NCBI RefSeq assembly: GCF_009827325.1
Contig: NZ_WTYC01000005.1
Coordinates: forward strand, 124,001 to 188,000
Reading direction: 5' to 3'
DNA length: 64,000 bases
Source: Qipengyuania vulgaris
GTDB lineage: Bacteria; Pseudomonadota; Alphaproteobacteria; Sphingomonadales; Sphingomonadaceae
Numbering within the stretch: position 1 is the stretch's first letter; every line of letters begins with the position of its first letter. Position numbers and translations under genes: made by a program. A model generated the notes under the pieces. That model was not told the DNA's origin and searched no databases. It saw only the letters and a program-made list of their open reading frames with translations. This document shows positions 56,244-64,000 of the stretch, in pieces.

Positions 56244-56338
56244 AAGGCGAAAAGGCGGCTGACGCCCCATTGTTGACATCCATCGACGTTCCCCTTTTTG
56301 CATCAAAAAGCTGAAAATGCTAAAAACAGTTCCTCTTT

Positions 56339-56374
56339 AAATAAGGAGCTGTCGTGAAATAAGGAGCTGTCGTG
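56339..56374 (+). repeat. Perfect 18-bp tandem duplication carrying a ribosome binding site and GTG start
   Basis: AAATAAGGAGCTGTCGTG occurs twice in direct tandem (56339-56356, 56357-56374). Each copy has AAGGAG five bases before GTG. The first GTG is followed by AAA TAA, giving a two-codon open frame that ends within the second copy; the second GTG starts the 30-codon gene below. Confidence 0.9.
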
Positions 56375-56464
56375 ATAAATTCCCTCGTCGCCGTCGCTGT
56401 CATCCTAATAGGTGTTTTCGGATACAAGAACAGCAAACGTTCTGACAATCGCCCTGCCGATTGA
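56372..56464 (+). CDS. Small single-span membrane protein (30 aa)
   Basis: GTG at 56372, AAGGAG at 56361 with five bases between. The product is a hydrophobic helix (INSLVAVAVILIGVFGY) with a basic/polar tail (KNSKRSDNRPAD). Its form, a short membrane helix with positively charged end, is typical of small bacterial membrane peptides. It lies in an AT-rich gap; the rest of 56244-56695 holds no other gene that I can support. Confidence 0.5.
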   Translation: MINSLVAVAVILIGVFGYKNSKRSDNRPAD

Positions 56465-56695
56465 CCACCTTGCACCCCAAACGGTCATCCGCCTCTGTTT
56501 AGGATCACGCCAAAAGTGGACCGATTGCTTTGTGGAATTCTTTGCTGTTAACGGATATTTTTGATACAATGCCGACGCAAACATGCGTCCGATTATGTCG
56601 TTTAATCAAAGGTCCAGCTGGGTAGCAGACTAACACTATTCATCTTGGCTTCATATTCGGACGAGCAACCTTTGGCCTTATCGAGGGGACCTGCA

Positions 56696-57097
56696 ATGCA
56701 CTTACTAGCATCCGTTTTGCCGCTTCTTTCGGTAGGTATTGCCGCACCCCCTACTGGCTATTCGGAGCAATTCGAGAAAATCGCAGTTGCCGCGTCCTCT
56801 TTTCAGACTTGTGAACAGTTGGGCTACTCGGTCGATCGTCAAGGTATCGCCAGTTGGACTCGGGCCGCCAAACAGAACGCCGTTGCCGCTGGTGCTAGCG
56901 AAGACGAAGCTCGAAATAAGTTGCAGAAAGTCGTTCGGACTGAATGGAAAAGTGTTCTTGATCGCCATGCGCGCGCAAAGATCATGCAGCATTCTCCCAA
57001 GCACGTGGCTCGCAACAATCGCCTCTGGCAGTCTCGCTGCGAGAACTTGGCGGAAGATCCTTGGAGCGCGCCCTATTTTTCGGCCGATCGAGGCTGA
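56696..57097 (+). CDS. Hypothetical secreted protein in an AT-rich patch
   Basis: 133 residues. Signal peptide MHLLASVLPLLSVGIAAPP; mature part is helical with one Cys pair (FQTCEQLGYSV and WQSRCENL). GAGGGGA is nine bases before ATG 56696. Base composition and codon use are less GC-rich than in the neighbouring operons, so acquisition or relaxed selection is possible. I recognise no family. Confidence 0.7.
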   Translation: MHLLASVLPLLSVGIAAPPTGYSEQFEKIAVAASSFQTCEQLGYSVDRQGIASWTRAAKQNAVAAGASEDEARNKLQKVVRTEWKSVLDRHARAKIMQHSPKHVARNNRLWQSRCENLAEDPWSAPYFSADRG

Positions 57098-57171
57098 TCA
57101 TCAATCGCTGTTCCGGGGGAGGGGCAGAAGTTCCACCCCTCAGCCCATTCGGGAAGTTAAGGTCCATCGCC

Positions 57172-58392
57172 TCACCCGTGCGCGGCGATGAATTCCTCCA
57201 CCACCGGCGCGATCTTGCCGCGCCATTTGCTGCCGTTGAAGATGCCGTAATGTCCGGCGCCCTCCGCCATGTAATAGCGCTTCTTTCCGGTCTCGAGATT
57301 GGGCGTCAGTTCAAGCGCGGCGCGGGTCTGGCCTAGACCCGAGATATCGTCGCGCTCGCCTTCGATGGCGAGCAGGGCGGTCTCGGTGATGTCGCCCAGA
57401 TCGACGCGCTTGCCGCGGTGCATGAAGGTGCCGTTGGGGATCGAATGGTTCTGGAACACTTCCTGCACCGTCTGCAGGTAGAATTCCGCCGTCATGTCGC
57501 ACACGCTGCGATATTCGTCGTAGAAATCCTTGGTCGCCTGCGCGCTCGCCTCGTCGCCTTCGGTGAGGTGCTTGTACATCTCGTAATGGCTTTGCATGTG
57601 ATTGCCGAGATTCATGCTCATGAAACCGGCCAGCTGCATGAAGCCGGGATAGACCCGCCGCCCATGCCCGCGGTATTGCATCGGCACCGTGGCAATCACG
57701 TTGTGCTGGAACCACTCGATCGGACGGTCCATCGCCATGTCATTGACGCTGGTGGGCGAACAGCGGGTGTCGATCGGTCCGCCCATCATGGTGAGCGTCT
57801 TGGGCGCGCAAGGGTGCCTGTCGCGGTTCATGATCGCGGTCGCGGCGAAAACCGGAACCGAAGGCTGGCAAACCGCCATCGCATGCGATCCGGGACCGAT
57901 GTGTTCGAGGAACTCGATCACGTAATCCATGTAGTCGTCGAGATCGAACTCCCCTTCGTGCAGCGGCACGTTGCGGGCATCGGACCAGTCGGTGACGTAA
58001 ACGATGTAATTATCCAGCATCCGCTCGACCGTGCCCCGCAGCAGGGTGGCGTAGTGTCCGCTCATCGGCGCGACAATCAGGAGGCTCGGCGCGTCTTTCG
58101 GCAGGCCTTCGCGGTGGAAACGCTTCAGGTCGCCGAAGGGCTTGTTGAGTACCGTGGCTTCGACCACCGGATATTCGTCATTCCCGACGGTGACGCTTTC
58201 GATGCACCAGGCAGGCTTGCCATATGTGGCGGTGGCGTGGGCGAAAACCTCGAGCGCGCTCGCCGCCATTGGCCCCATGCCCATATAGCCGAAGGGCAGC
58301 GCCGGATTGGAGAGCATCTCGGACCCGATCGAGGCCCAGGTGCTGGCGCTCGACAGCCAGCTGCGTTGCAATTCATAGGCGTGATAAAGCAT
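57172..58392 (-). CDS. phaZ: Intracellular polyhydroxyalkanoate depolymerase
   Basis: 406 residues, family of intracellular PHA depolymerases. Cys nucleophile region AVCQPSVPVFAA, substrate pocket GPIDTRCSPTSVN, and C-terminal YYMAEGAGHYGIFNGSKW with the His. It degrades stored polyhydroxybutyrate granules. ATG 58392 is preceded by AGGGGAA. The frame stays open upstream but the residues there are not part of the family. A TTGTGCA-A-TGCACAA dyad lies 82 bases upstream. Confidence 0.93.
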   Translation of the reverse strand: MLYHAYELQRSWLSSASTWASIGSEMLSNPALPFGYMGMGPMAASALEVFAHATATYGKPAWCIESVTVGNDEYPVVEATVLNKPFGDLKRFHREGLPKDAPSLLIVAPMSGHYATLLRGTVERMLDNYIVYVTDWSDARNVPLHEGEFDLDDYMDYVIEFLEHIGPGSHAMAVCQPSVPVFAATAIMNRDRHPCAPKTLTMMGGPIDTRCSPTSVNDMAMDRPIEWFQHNVIATVPMQYRGHGRRVYPGFMQLAGFMSMNLGNHMQSHYEMYKHLTEGDEASAQATKDFYDEYRSVCDMTAEFYLQTVQEVFQNHSIPNGTFMHRGKRVDLGDITETALLAIEGERDDISGLGQTRAALELTPNLETGKKRYYMAEGAGHYGIFNGSKWRGKIAPVVEEFIAAHG

Positions 58393-58473
58393 CGTATTCC
58401 CCTGCGGCCCGCCTGTTGTGTTGTCGCGTGCGGGATCGTCCAAAAGAGGTGGAGTGTGCCGCTTCGCTTGTGA

Positions 58474-58488
58474 TTGTGCAATGCACAA
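58474..58488. promoter_or_regulatory. Candidate PhaR-type operator upstream of phaZ
   Basis: Perfect 7-bp inverted repeat TTGTGCA-A-TGCACAA between phaZ and the divergent ABC exporter gene. PhaR repressors of PHA metabolism are reported to bind TGC-rich palindromes of this form (established for Paracoccus and relatives); here the assignment is inferred from position and symmetry. Confidence 0.45.
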
Positions 58489-58558
58489 AAGGGGTAAAAG
58501 TGCCGGTAAGGCGCCTCCGGTGTGGATTTTGCACCCCGCGCGCACTAGGTGAGCGTCG

Positions 58559-60373
58559 ATGGACGAGACGGGCACTGAAACCAAACCGAAGCGCAGGCTC
58601 TTCCGCCGGCGGAAGGTCGAGAACCGCTCCCTGAAGCCCCTGCGGATGGTCTTTGCGGCCATGCTGCAATATCCCGGCCACGTGGCCATGGCGCTGGCAG
58701 CGCTGGTGATAACGGCAGCGGCCACACTGGCGATTCCCGCCGGCTTCAAGATGGTCATCGACAGCGGCTTCGGCGCCAGCGGCGATCCCGACCAGATGGG
58801 GCAGTGGTTCCGCTACCTGCTGGTGATCGTCTGCGTCCTGGCGCTGGGAACGGCGCTGCGCTTCTATTTCGTGAGCTGGCTTGGCGAACGGGTCATCGCC
58901 GATGTCCGGATGCGGGTTCAGGACAACCTGCTGCGGCTTGCGCCGGGATTTTACGAAGAGAACAGCCCCAAGGAAATCTCGAGCCGGATGACCAGCGATA
59001 CGGCGCTGATCGAAACGACCGTGGGCACGACCGTGTCGGTTGCCCTGCGCAACACGTTGGTGGCGATCGGGGGGACGATCTACCTCTTCTACCTCGTGCC
59101 GAGCCTGACGGCGGGCATGCTGCTGATCATCCCCGCAATCATCCTGCCGATAACCCTGTTCGGGCGCAGGCTGCGCAAGGTCAGCCGCACGAGCCAGGAC
59201 CGCGTGGCGGACATCGGGGCGATGGTGACCGAAGTGCTGTCGGCGATGAAGATCGTCCAGGGCTTCAATCAGGAAAAGCGCGAACATACGCGCTTCTCGG
59301 ACGCGGTGGAGCGCACCTTTGCCGTGGCCAAGCGCCGGATCCTCATCCGGGCCGCGCTCACCGCAAGTGTGATCCTGCTTATCTTCGGCGGCATCACCAT
59401 GCTAATCTGGCGCGGTGCGGAAGCCGTGAACGAGGGCACGATTTCCGGCGGCACGATTGCGGCCTTCGTGCTCACGGCAGGATTGGTGGCAGGGGCTTTC
59501 GGCGCCCTGACCGAAGTCTATGGCGATCTGCTACGCGCTTCGGGGGCTGCGAGCCGATTGACGGAACTGCTGGCTGAAAAGCCCGCAATCAGGGCTCCCG
59601 AGAAACCGCAGGAATTGCCCACCCCGCCCCGCGGCAGCCTGTCGTTTCGCAATGTCACCTTCCGCTATCCGACACGGCTCGAGACGCCTGCGCTGATCGA
59701 TTTCAGCCTCGAGGTCGAGCCGGGAGAGACCGTCGCCATCGTCGGCCCCTCCGGCGCGGGAAAATCGACCATTTTCCAGCTGGCCGAACGCTTCTACGAC
59801 CCGCAGAGCGGCACGATCCGCCTCGACGGCATACCGCTGACGAAGGCCGATCCAGCCGAGATCCGCAAGCGTATCGCCTTCGTCCCGCAAGAGGGTGTGC
59901 TGTTCTCCGCCAGCGCGCGCGACAATCTGCGTTACGGCAATTGGGACGCGAGCGAAGAGGAAATCTGGGCCGCCGCACGGGCCGCGAATGCGACCGATTT
60001 TCTGGAATATCTGCCGAAGGGTCTCGACACCTATCTCGGCGAAAACGGAACGCAGCTTTCGGGGGGCCAGCGCCAGCGCGTTGCCATTGCCCGCGCGCTG
60101 CTGCGCAATGCGCCGATCCTGCTGCTCGACGAAGCGACCAGTGCGCTCGATGCCGAAAGCGAACGGCTGGTGCAGGACGCGCTCGAACACCTGATGCAGG
60201 ATCGCACTACGCTGGTTATCGCCCACCGCCTTGCCACCGTGCGTGCGGCGGACCGGATCGTGGTGATGGAGGAAGGGCGCCTCGTCGAACAGGGCACGCA
60301 CGATCAGCTGGCGGCCAATGGCGGGCTCTACGCAAGGCTCGCGAGGCTCCAGTTCGGCAACGAAGCCGCCTGA
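58559..60373 (+). CDS. ABC exporter, fused permease and ATPase (MsbA/BmrA-like)
   Basis: 604 residues. A six-helix type-1 exporter domain (residues ~25-330) is followed by an ATPase with Walker A GPSGAGKST, Q-loop FVPQEGVLF, signature LSGGQRQRVAIARAL and Walker B ILLLDEATSALD. A homodimer would export lipid or drug substrates. N-terminal basic stretch KPKRRLFRRRK. ATG 58559. It is divergent from phaZ; the M13 peptidase follows 132 bases later. Confidence 0.94.
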   Translation: MDETGTETKPKRRLFRRRKVENRSLKPLRMVFAAMLQYPGHVAMALAALVITAAATLAIPAGFKMVIDSGFGASGDPDQMGQWFRYLLVIVCVLALGTALRFYFVSWLGERVIADVRMRVQDNLLRLAPGFYEENSPKEISSRMTSDTALIETTVGTTVSVALRNTLVAIGGTIYLFYLVPSLTAGMLLIIPAIILPITLFGRRLRKVSRTSQDRVADIGAMVTEVLSAMKIVQGFNQEKREHTRFSDAVERTFAVAKRRILIRAALTASVILLIFGGITMLIWRGAEAVNEGTISGGTIAAFVLTAGLVAGAFGALTEVYGDLLRASGAASRLTELLAEKPAIRAPEKPQELPTPPRGSLSFRNVTFRYPTRLETPALIDFSLEVEPGETVAIVGPSGAGKSTIFQLAERFYDPQSGTIRLDGIPLTKADPAEIRKRIAFVPQEGVLFSASARDNLRYGNWDASEEEIWAAARAANATDFLEYLPKGLDTYLGENGTQLSGGQRQRVAIARALLRNAPILLLDEATSALDAESERLVQDALEHLMQDRTTLVIAHRLATVRAADRIVVMEEGRLVEQGTHDQLAANGGLYARLARLQFGNEAA

Positions 60374-60505
60374 ACCTTCGACCAAACCCTCGCGGTATCC
60401 GACGAACGGCGACTCCCTCGCCTTCGATCTGCTAACCAGACTGCACGAGGTCGCATGTCCTGGGGGAATGAGGGCACGACCGGACTGCAACCGGAGAGAT
60501 ATTTC

Positions 60506-62647
60506 ATGACCAAGACGTTTTTCGCTGCGGGTGTTTCCGCGCTCGTGCTGTCGCTGTCCATGCCCGCCGTGGCGCAGGACACTGCCGCAGCACCGGCCGC
60601 CGAAGAGACTCCGCTGCCCACGATGGAATTCGGCGAATGGGGCTTCGACCCGGCTTCGCTGTCGCAGGATATCGATCCGGGCGACGACTTTTTCGCCTAT
60701 GCCAACCAGAAGTGGCTCGACGCCAATCCGCTGCCGGCGGAATTCAGCCGCTTCGGCGCGTTCAATCTGCTGCGCGAGAAATCGACGGCGGATGTGAAGA
60801 CGCTCGTCGACCGGCTGACCGCCAAGGACCCGGCCGCACTTACCTCCGACGAAAAGCGCATCGTCGATGCCTATGAGGCCTATCTCGACACCGCCGCCAT
60901 CGAAGCTGCCGGCCTTGCGCCTGCGCAGCCCTATCTCGAAGCGATCAAGGGCGCCGAAACGCTGGCTTCGCTGGCCGAGGTCTGGGGCACGCCCGGCTAT
61001 TCCTCGCCCCTCTTCGCCTATGTCGAAGTCGATGCGAAGGAACCCACCCGCTATTCCGTCCACGCCGGTTCGGGCGGTCTCGGCCTGCCCGACCGGGACT
61101 ATTACCTCGACGAAAGCGAGAAGGGTAAGGACATCCAGGCTAAGTACCGCGACTACCTCGCTTTCCTGCTCGGCGAGGCGGGTTATGCCGACGCTGCGGG
61201 CATGGCGCAGAAGGTCTATGACTTCGAGGATTCGCTTGCCCGCAAGGTCGCCTGGGATCGCGCTACGCGCCGTAACGACGACCTGACCTATAATGCACTG
61301 ACCCCGGCAGAGCTGAACGAAAAGGCCGGCGGCTTCCCCCTCGCTGCGATGCTGGCGGCGAGCGGCTTCGAGGATGTCGACCGCTTCATCGTCACCGACC
61401 TTTCGCCGAGCAAGGAACGTGCAGAGGAACTTGGACTCGATGCCGAAACGCTCGCCAAGATTGGCGGCGGCATGCCCGCAGCAATGGAATTGATCCTCGA
61501 AACCCCGATGGAGGTGCTGCAGGCCTGGACCGCCAAGGGCTTCCTTTCGTCCAACGCCGCTGTCCTGCCCAAGCGCTTCGACGATGCACAGTTCGCTTTT
61601 TACGGCACCACGCTGAACGGCACCCCCGAACAGCGCCCCCGCTGGAAGCGCGCGATCGGCGAGACCGAGGGCCTGCTGGGCGAATTGCTCGGCAAATCCT
61701 ATGTCGCCGATTACTTCCCGCCCGAAAACAAGGCGGCGATGGACGATCTGGTGGCCAACCTGCGCAAGGCCATGGCGCTTTCCATCGAGCAGAACGACTG
61801 GATGGGCGAAGCGACCAAGAAACAGGCGGTGGCCAAGCTCGACGCGTTCGATCCCAAGATCGGTTACCGCGACAACCTCGAGACCTATGAAGGTCTCGGC
61901 ATCGTTCCCGGCGCACCTATCGCCAACCGCATGGCGGCGGCCGAATGGGGCTGGGAAGACATGATGAGCAAGCTGGGCGGCCCGATCGACCGGACCGAAT
62001 GGTACATGCTGCCGCAGACGGTCAACGCCTATTACAACCCGACCAAGAACGAGATCGTCTTCCCGGCTGCCATCCTGCAGCAGCCGTTCTTCGGCATCAG
62101 TGCCGATCCGGCGGTCAACTATGGCGGCATCGGCGGGGTAATCGGGCACGAAATGGGCCACGGTTTCGACGACCAGGGTTCCAAATCGGATGGTACCGGC
62201 ATGCTGCGTAACTGGTGGACCGACGCCGACCGCGAAGCGTTCGACCAGATGGGCAATGCGCTGGTCGAACAGTACAATGCCTACTGCCCGCTCGACGACG
62301 GGGAAACCTGCGTCAACGGCCGGCTCACCCTTGGCGAGAACATCGGCGATCTCGGCGGTCTCAGCCTCGCCTACCGCGCCTACAAGCTGTCGCTGAACGG
62401 CAAGGAAGACGAAGTGATCGACGGGCTGACCGGCGACCAGCGGTTCTTCCTCGCCTGGGCGCAGGTATGGCGTTCGCAGCAGCGCGAGGAATCGGCCCGC
62501 CAGCGGCTGACCACCGATCCGCACAGCCCCGAAGAGTTCCGCGTCAACGGCATCGTGCGCAACATGGATGCCTGGTACGAGGCCTTCGGCGTAACCCCGG
62601 AAGACGAGCTCTACCTTCCTCCGGAAGAGCGGATCACGATCTGGTAA
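60506..62647 (+). CDS. M13-family zinc metallopeptidase (PepO-like), secreted
   Basis: 713 residues. Signal peptide AAGVSALVLSLSMPAVAQ. Catalytic zinc motif HEMGHGFDDQG near residue 554, and the third ligand Glu in LGENIGDLGG; substrate-binding NAYY (TVNAYYNPTKNE). It is a neprilysin-type oligopeptidase acting in the periplasm. GGAGAG lies 9 bases before ATG 60506. A terminator follows. Confidence 0.96.
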   Translation: MTKTFFAAGVSALVLSLSMPAVAQDTAAAPAAEETPLPTMEFGEWGFDPASLSQDIDPGDDFFAYANQKWLDANPLPAEFSRFGAFNLLREKSTADVKTLVDRLTAKDPAALTSDEKRIVDAYEAYLDTAAIEAAGLAPAQPYLEAIKGAETLASLAEVWGTPGYSSPLFAYVEVDAKEPTRYSVHAGSGGLGLPDRDYYLDESEKGKDIQAKYRDYLAFLLGEAGYADAAGMAQKVYDFEDSLARKVAWDRATRRNDDLTYNALTPAELNEKAGGFPLAAMLAASGFEDVDRFIVTDLSPSKERAEELGLDAETLAKIGGGMPAAMELILETPMEVLQAWTAKGFLSSNAAVLPKRFDDAQFAFYGTTLNGTPEQRPRWKRAIGETEGLLGELLGKSYVADYFPPENKAAMDDLVANLRKAMALSIEQNDWMGEATKKQAVAKLDAFDPKIGYRDNLETYEGLGIVPGAPIANRMAAAEWGWEDMMSKLGGPIDRTEWYMLPQTVNAYYNPTKNEIVFPAAILQQPFFGISADPAVNYGGIGGVIGHEMGHGFDDQGSKSDGTGMLRNWWTDADREAFDQMGNALVEQYNAYCPLDDGETCVNGRLTLGENIGDLGGLSLAYRAYKLSLNGKEDEVIDGLTGDQRFFLAWAQVWRSQQREESARQRLTTDPHSPEEFRVNGIVRNMDAWYEAFGVTPEDELYLPPEERITIW

Positions 62648-62674
62648 GTACGCCAGTCGGCGCAGAAAACAGCG

Positions 62675-62712
62675 AGGGCGGAGCAGGTCGGTTGACTTGC
62701 TCCGCCCTTTCT
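62675..62712 (+). terminator. Rho-independent terminator after the M13 peptidase
   Basis: Stem AGGGCGGAGCA / TGCTCCGCCCT, 11 bp perfect, loop of 12 bases, followed by TTTCTTC. It ends 17 bases before uppP. Confidence 0.85.
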
Positions 62713-62728
62713 TCATGAGAGCGCCCCT

Positions 62729-63538
62729 ATGGACAATACGATCACCGCCATCCTGCTGGGCATACTCGAAGGCCTGACCGAGTTTCTGCCGGTCTCCTCA
62801 ACGGGCCACCTGATCCTGGCCCAGTCGTTTTTCGGTTACGATCCGGAACAGTGGCGCCAGTTCAATATCGTCATCCAGCTGGGTGCCATCCTGGCAGTCG
62901 TCGTGTCTTACTGGTCGCTATTCTGGCGCATGGGCACGGGATTCCTGACCGGCCAGCCGGAAGCCCTGCGCTTCGTGCGCAACATCTTCCTGGGTTTCGT
63001 GCCGGCCGCGATCATCGGACTGCTCGCCAAGGATGCCATCGACGTCATGCTCGGCAGCCCGATGGTGGTTGCCGTCGCGCTGGTGCTAGGCGGGATCGCC
63101 ATACTGGTTCTGGAAAAGACGATACCCGCGCGGGAAGACACCGGGGTGGCGGCGCTTTCGTGGAAAGTCTCCATGGCGATCGGTCTCGCCCAGTGTCTGG
63201 CGATGATCCCCGGTACGAGCCGCTCTGCCTCCAGCATCCTCGGTGCGCTCGCCATGGGCGTCGGACGCAAGACCGCAGCGGAGTTTTCGTTCTTTCTCGC
63301 GGTGCCCACCATGCTCGGCGCGGCCACGGTCAAGATACTCGACGAACCGGCGCTGCTCCGCGGAGAGGCGCTGATCAGCTGGACCGAAATCGGCCTCGGC
63401 TTCCTCGCGGCCTTCCTCACCGCATTATTGGTGATCCGCCTCTTCGTCGCTTATGTCAGCAAGCACGGCTTTTCGCCCTTCGCATGGTACCGAATCCTGC
63501 TGGGTTCGATCGCTGTCTTCTGGCTCTGGGGCAGCTGA
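62729..63538 (+). CDS. uppP: Undecaprenyl-diphosphate phosphatase
   Basis: 269 residues, integral membrane enzyme with about eight helices. Motifs EGLTEFLPVSSTGHLIL (catalytic Glu, His region) and PGTSRSASSILGAL are those of BacA/UppP. It regenerates undecaprenyl phosphate, the lipid carrier for peptidoglycan. ATG 62729. Confidence 0.97.
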   Translation: MDNTITAILLGILEGLTEFLPVSSTGHLILAQSFFGYDPEQWRQFNIVIQLGAILAVVVSYWSLFWRMGTGFLTGQPEALRFVRNIFLGFVPAAIIGLLAKDAIDVMLGSPMVVAVALVLGGIAILVLEKTIPAREDTGVAALSWKVSMAIGLAQCLAMIPGTSRSASSILGALAMGVGRKTAAEFSFFLAVPTMLGAATVKILDEPALLRGEALISWTEIGLGFLAAFLTALLVIRLFVAYVSKHGFSPFAWYRILLGSIAVFWLWGS

Positions 63539-63632
63539 TGGGCCGCATTACTGTCACCGTTTCGTCTCATTTTAGGAACCGATTGCCAAACCATGGCTTG
63601 TCTGGATTGATACGAACTGCAGGGAACCCCCG

Positions 63633-63887
63633 ATGGGTCTGATTATCCTGATTATTACTGGTGCTCTTCTGGGCTGGTTGGCGACAATCGCCCTGAAGAT
63701 CGAGGACGGGAGCAGCATCTTGCGCAACGTCCTGGCAGGCATGGCAGGATCGCTGATCGTCGGCGTAGCCACTTCGGGCGGTGTTTTCCTGGGCGCAATC
63801 GGCGCGACTACGCTCCTCTATGCGATACTGGGCGCGCTCGTCTTCGTCGGCCTTTACAACGTCATACGCCAGAAGGCCTTGTCTTAA
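63633..63887 (+). CDS. GlsB/YeaQ/YmgE-family small membrane protein
   Basis: 84 residues, three hydrophobic helices (LIILIITGALLGWLATIA, NVLAGMAGSLIVGV, GATTLLYAILGALVFVGL). Glycine positions fit the YeaQ/YmgE (transglycosylase-associated) group. Function unclear; members are stress-responsive in several bacteria. AGGGAA precedes ATG 63633. Downstream of uppP by 94 bases. Confidence 0.85.
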   Translation: MGLIILIITGALLGWLATIALKIEDGSSILRNVLAGMAGSLIVGVATSGGVFLGAIGATTLLYAILGALVFVGLYNVIRQKALS

Positions 63888-63960
63888 TTTCGCCACCGTT
63901 TATCAAAAGCAGCCAGGACATGCCCTGCGGCATGAATCCTTGAACCAAGGGGAAGATATA

Positions 63961-64000
63961 ATGAAATTCACCAAAGCCACGCTCGTTGCATCGGCAGCCG
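63961..64000 (+). CDS. Secreted protein, 5' end only
   Basis: AAGGGGAAG lies six bases before ATG 63961; the frame MKFTKATLVASAA runs off the window. The basic residues followed by an alanine-rich stretch look like the start of a signal peptide. Nothing can be said about the protein. Confidence 0.5.
   Translation, partial: MKFTKATLVASAA

Noticed and set aside
56273-56301. TTGACA at 56273 as a promoter
   Set aside because: No -10-like sequence at 16-18 bases distance; alphaproteobacterial promoters are too loose to support it.
57119-57141. GAGGGG/CCCCTC hairpin between convergent genes
   Set aside because: Six-base stem with a long loop and no T run; too weak to call a terminator.
59531-62716. 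1061-codon open frame on the minus strand
   Set aside because: It lies antisense to the ABC exporter and the M13 peptidase, both with complete motifs; the translation has no domain and reflects GC-rich codon bias.

Overview
The window reads as chromosome of a high-GC alphaproteobacterium of the order Sphingomonadales, most likely Erythrobacteraceae (Erythrobacter/Qipengyuania type). This is inferred from gene content and order: ubiE-ubiB facing mutM, a coaBC-dut overlap, lysC divergent from ubiG, an UPF0262 gene beside dnaB, an HxlR regulator beside a CC_3452-like secreted protein, DUF4136 lipoproteins, and a NodT-type efflux lipoprotein. Most of the window is tightly packed core metabolism. 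I found no prophage, insertion sequence, CRISPR array, restriction or anti-phage locus, and no intact tRNA or rRNA gene.

Layout. 1-5.3 kb: HxlR regulator with a dyad-rich control region, HAD phosphatase, rpmJ, galE, DUF4136 lipoprotein coupled to an M14 carboxypeptidase. 5.3-10.2 kb: a leftward run UPF0262 / GH25-like protein / cytidine deaminase / LD-carboxypeptidase, then dnaB. 10.2-15.5 kb: phospholipase D family protein, rpoZ, DUF3667 protein, ftsH. 15.5-19.4 kb: an efflux operon (TetR, ABC permease, ABC ATPase, HlyD, outer-membrane factor) damaged by two internal deletions. 19.4-23.1 kb: ExoD, MaoC hydratase, aldehyde dehydrogenase, class III CoA-transferase. 23.2-26.7 kb: moaA-moeA, a degenerate tRNA-Leu-like segment, and a complex I assembly-type reductase. 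26.7-31.5 kb: nfeD-SPFH pair, dienelactone hydrolase, purU, a probable FabK-family remnant with a coupled unknown gene, and an Asp-rich glycine-zipper protein. 31.5-39.7 kb: SLC13 transporter, purT, membrane LytTR regulator, lysC, ubiG, glycerophosphodiesterase, ArsC-like reductase. 39.8-45.3 kb: serine hydrolase, ruvC, yebC, second DUF4136 lipoprotein, CadC-like membrane regulator. 45.3-51.2 kb: dut, coaBC, ubiB, ubiE, mutM. 51.2-58.5 kb: DUF1493-type protein, FzlA-like GST-fold protein, the glutathione-dependent formaldehyde operon (frmA, VOC, YbaK-like, fghA), a short AT-rich patch with small orphan genes, and phaZ. 58.5-64 kb: ABC exporter, M13 metallopeptidase, uppP, a YeaQ/GlsB-type membrane protein and the start of a secreted protein.

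Functional themes: ubiquinone (ubiG, ubiB, ubiE), molybdopterin (moaA, moeA) and coenzyme A (coaBC) biosynthesis; envelope and peptidoglycan work (LD-carboxypeptidase, uppP, ftsH, lipoproteins); nucleotide and one-carbon metabolism (cdd, dut, purT, purU); formaldehyde detoxification; polyhydroxyalkanoate mobilisation. The most unusual signals are local: the double deletion in the efflux operon, an 18-bp tandem duplication of a ribosome binding site plus start codon, a CoaBC protein with about 168 extra acidic linker residues, and a degenerate tRNA-Leu(CAG)-like segment behind moeA. I did not find convincing evidence of a new multigene system.
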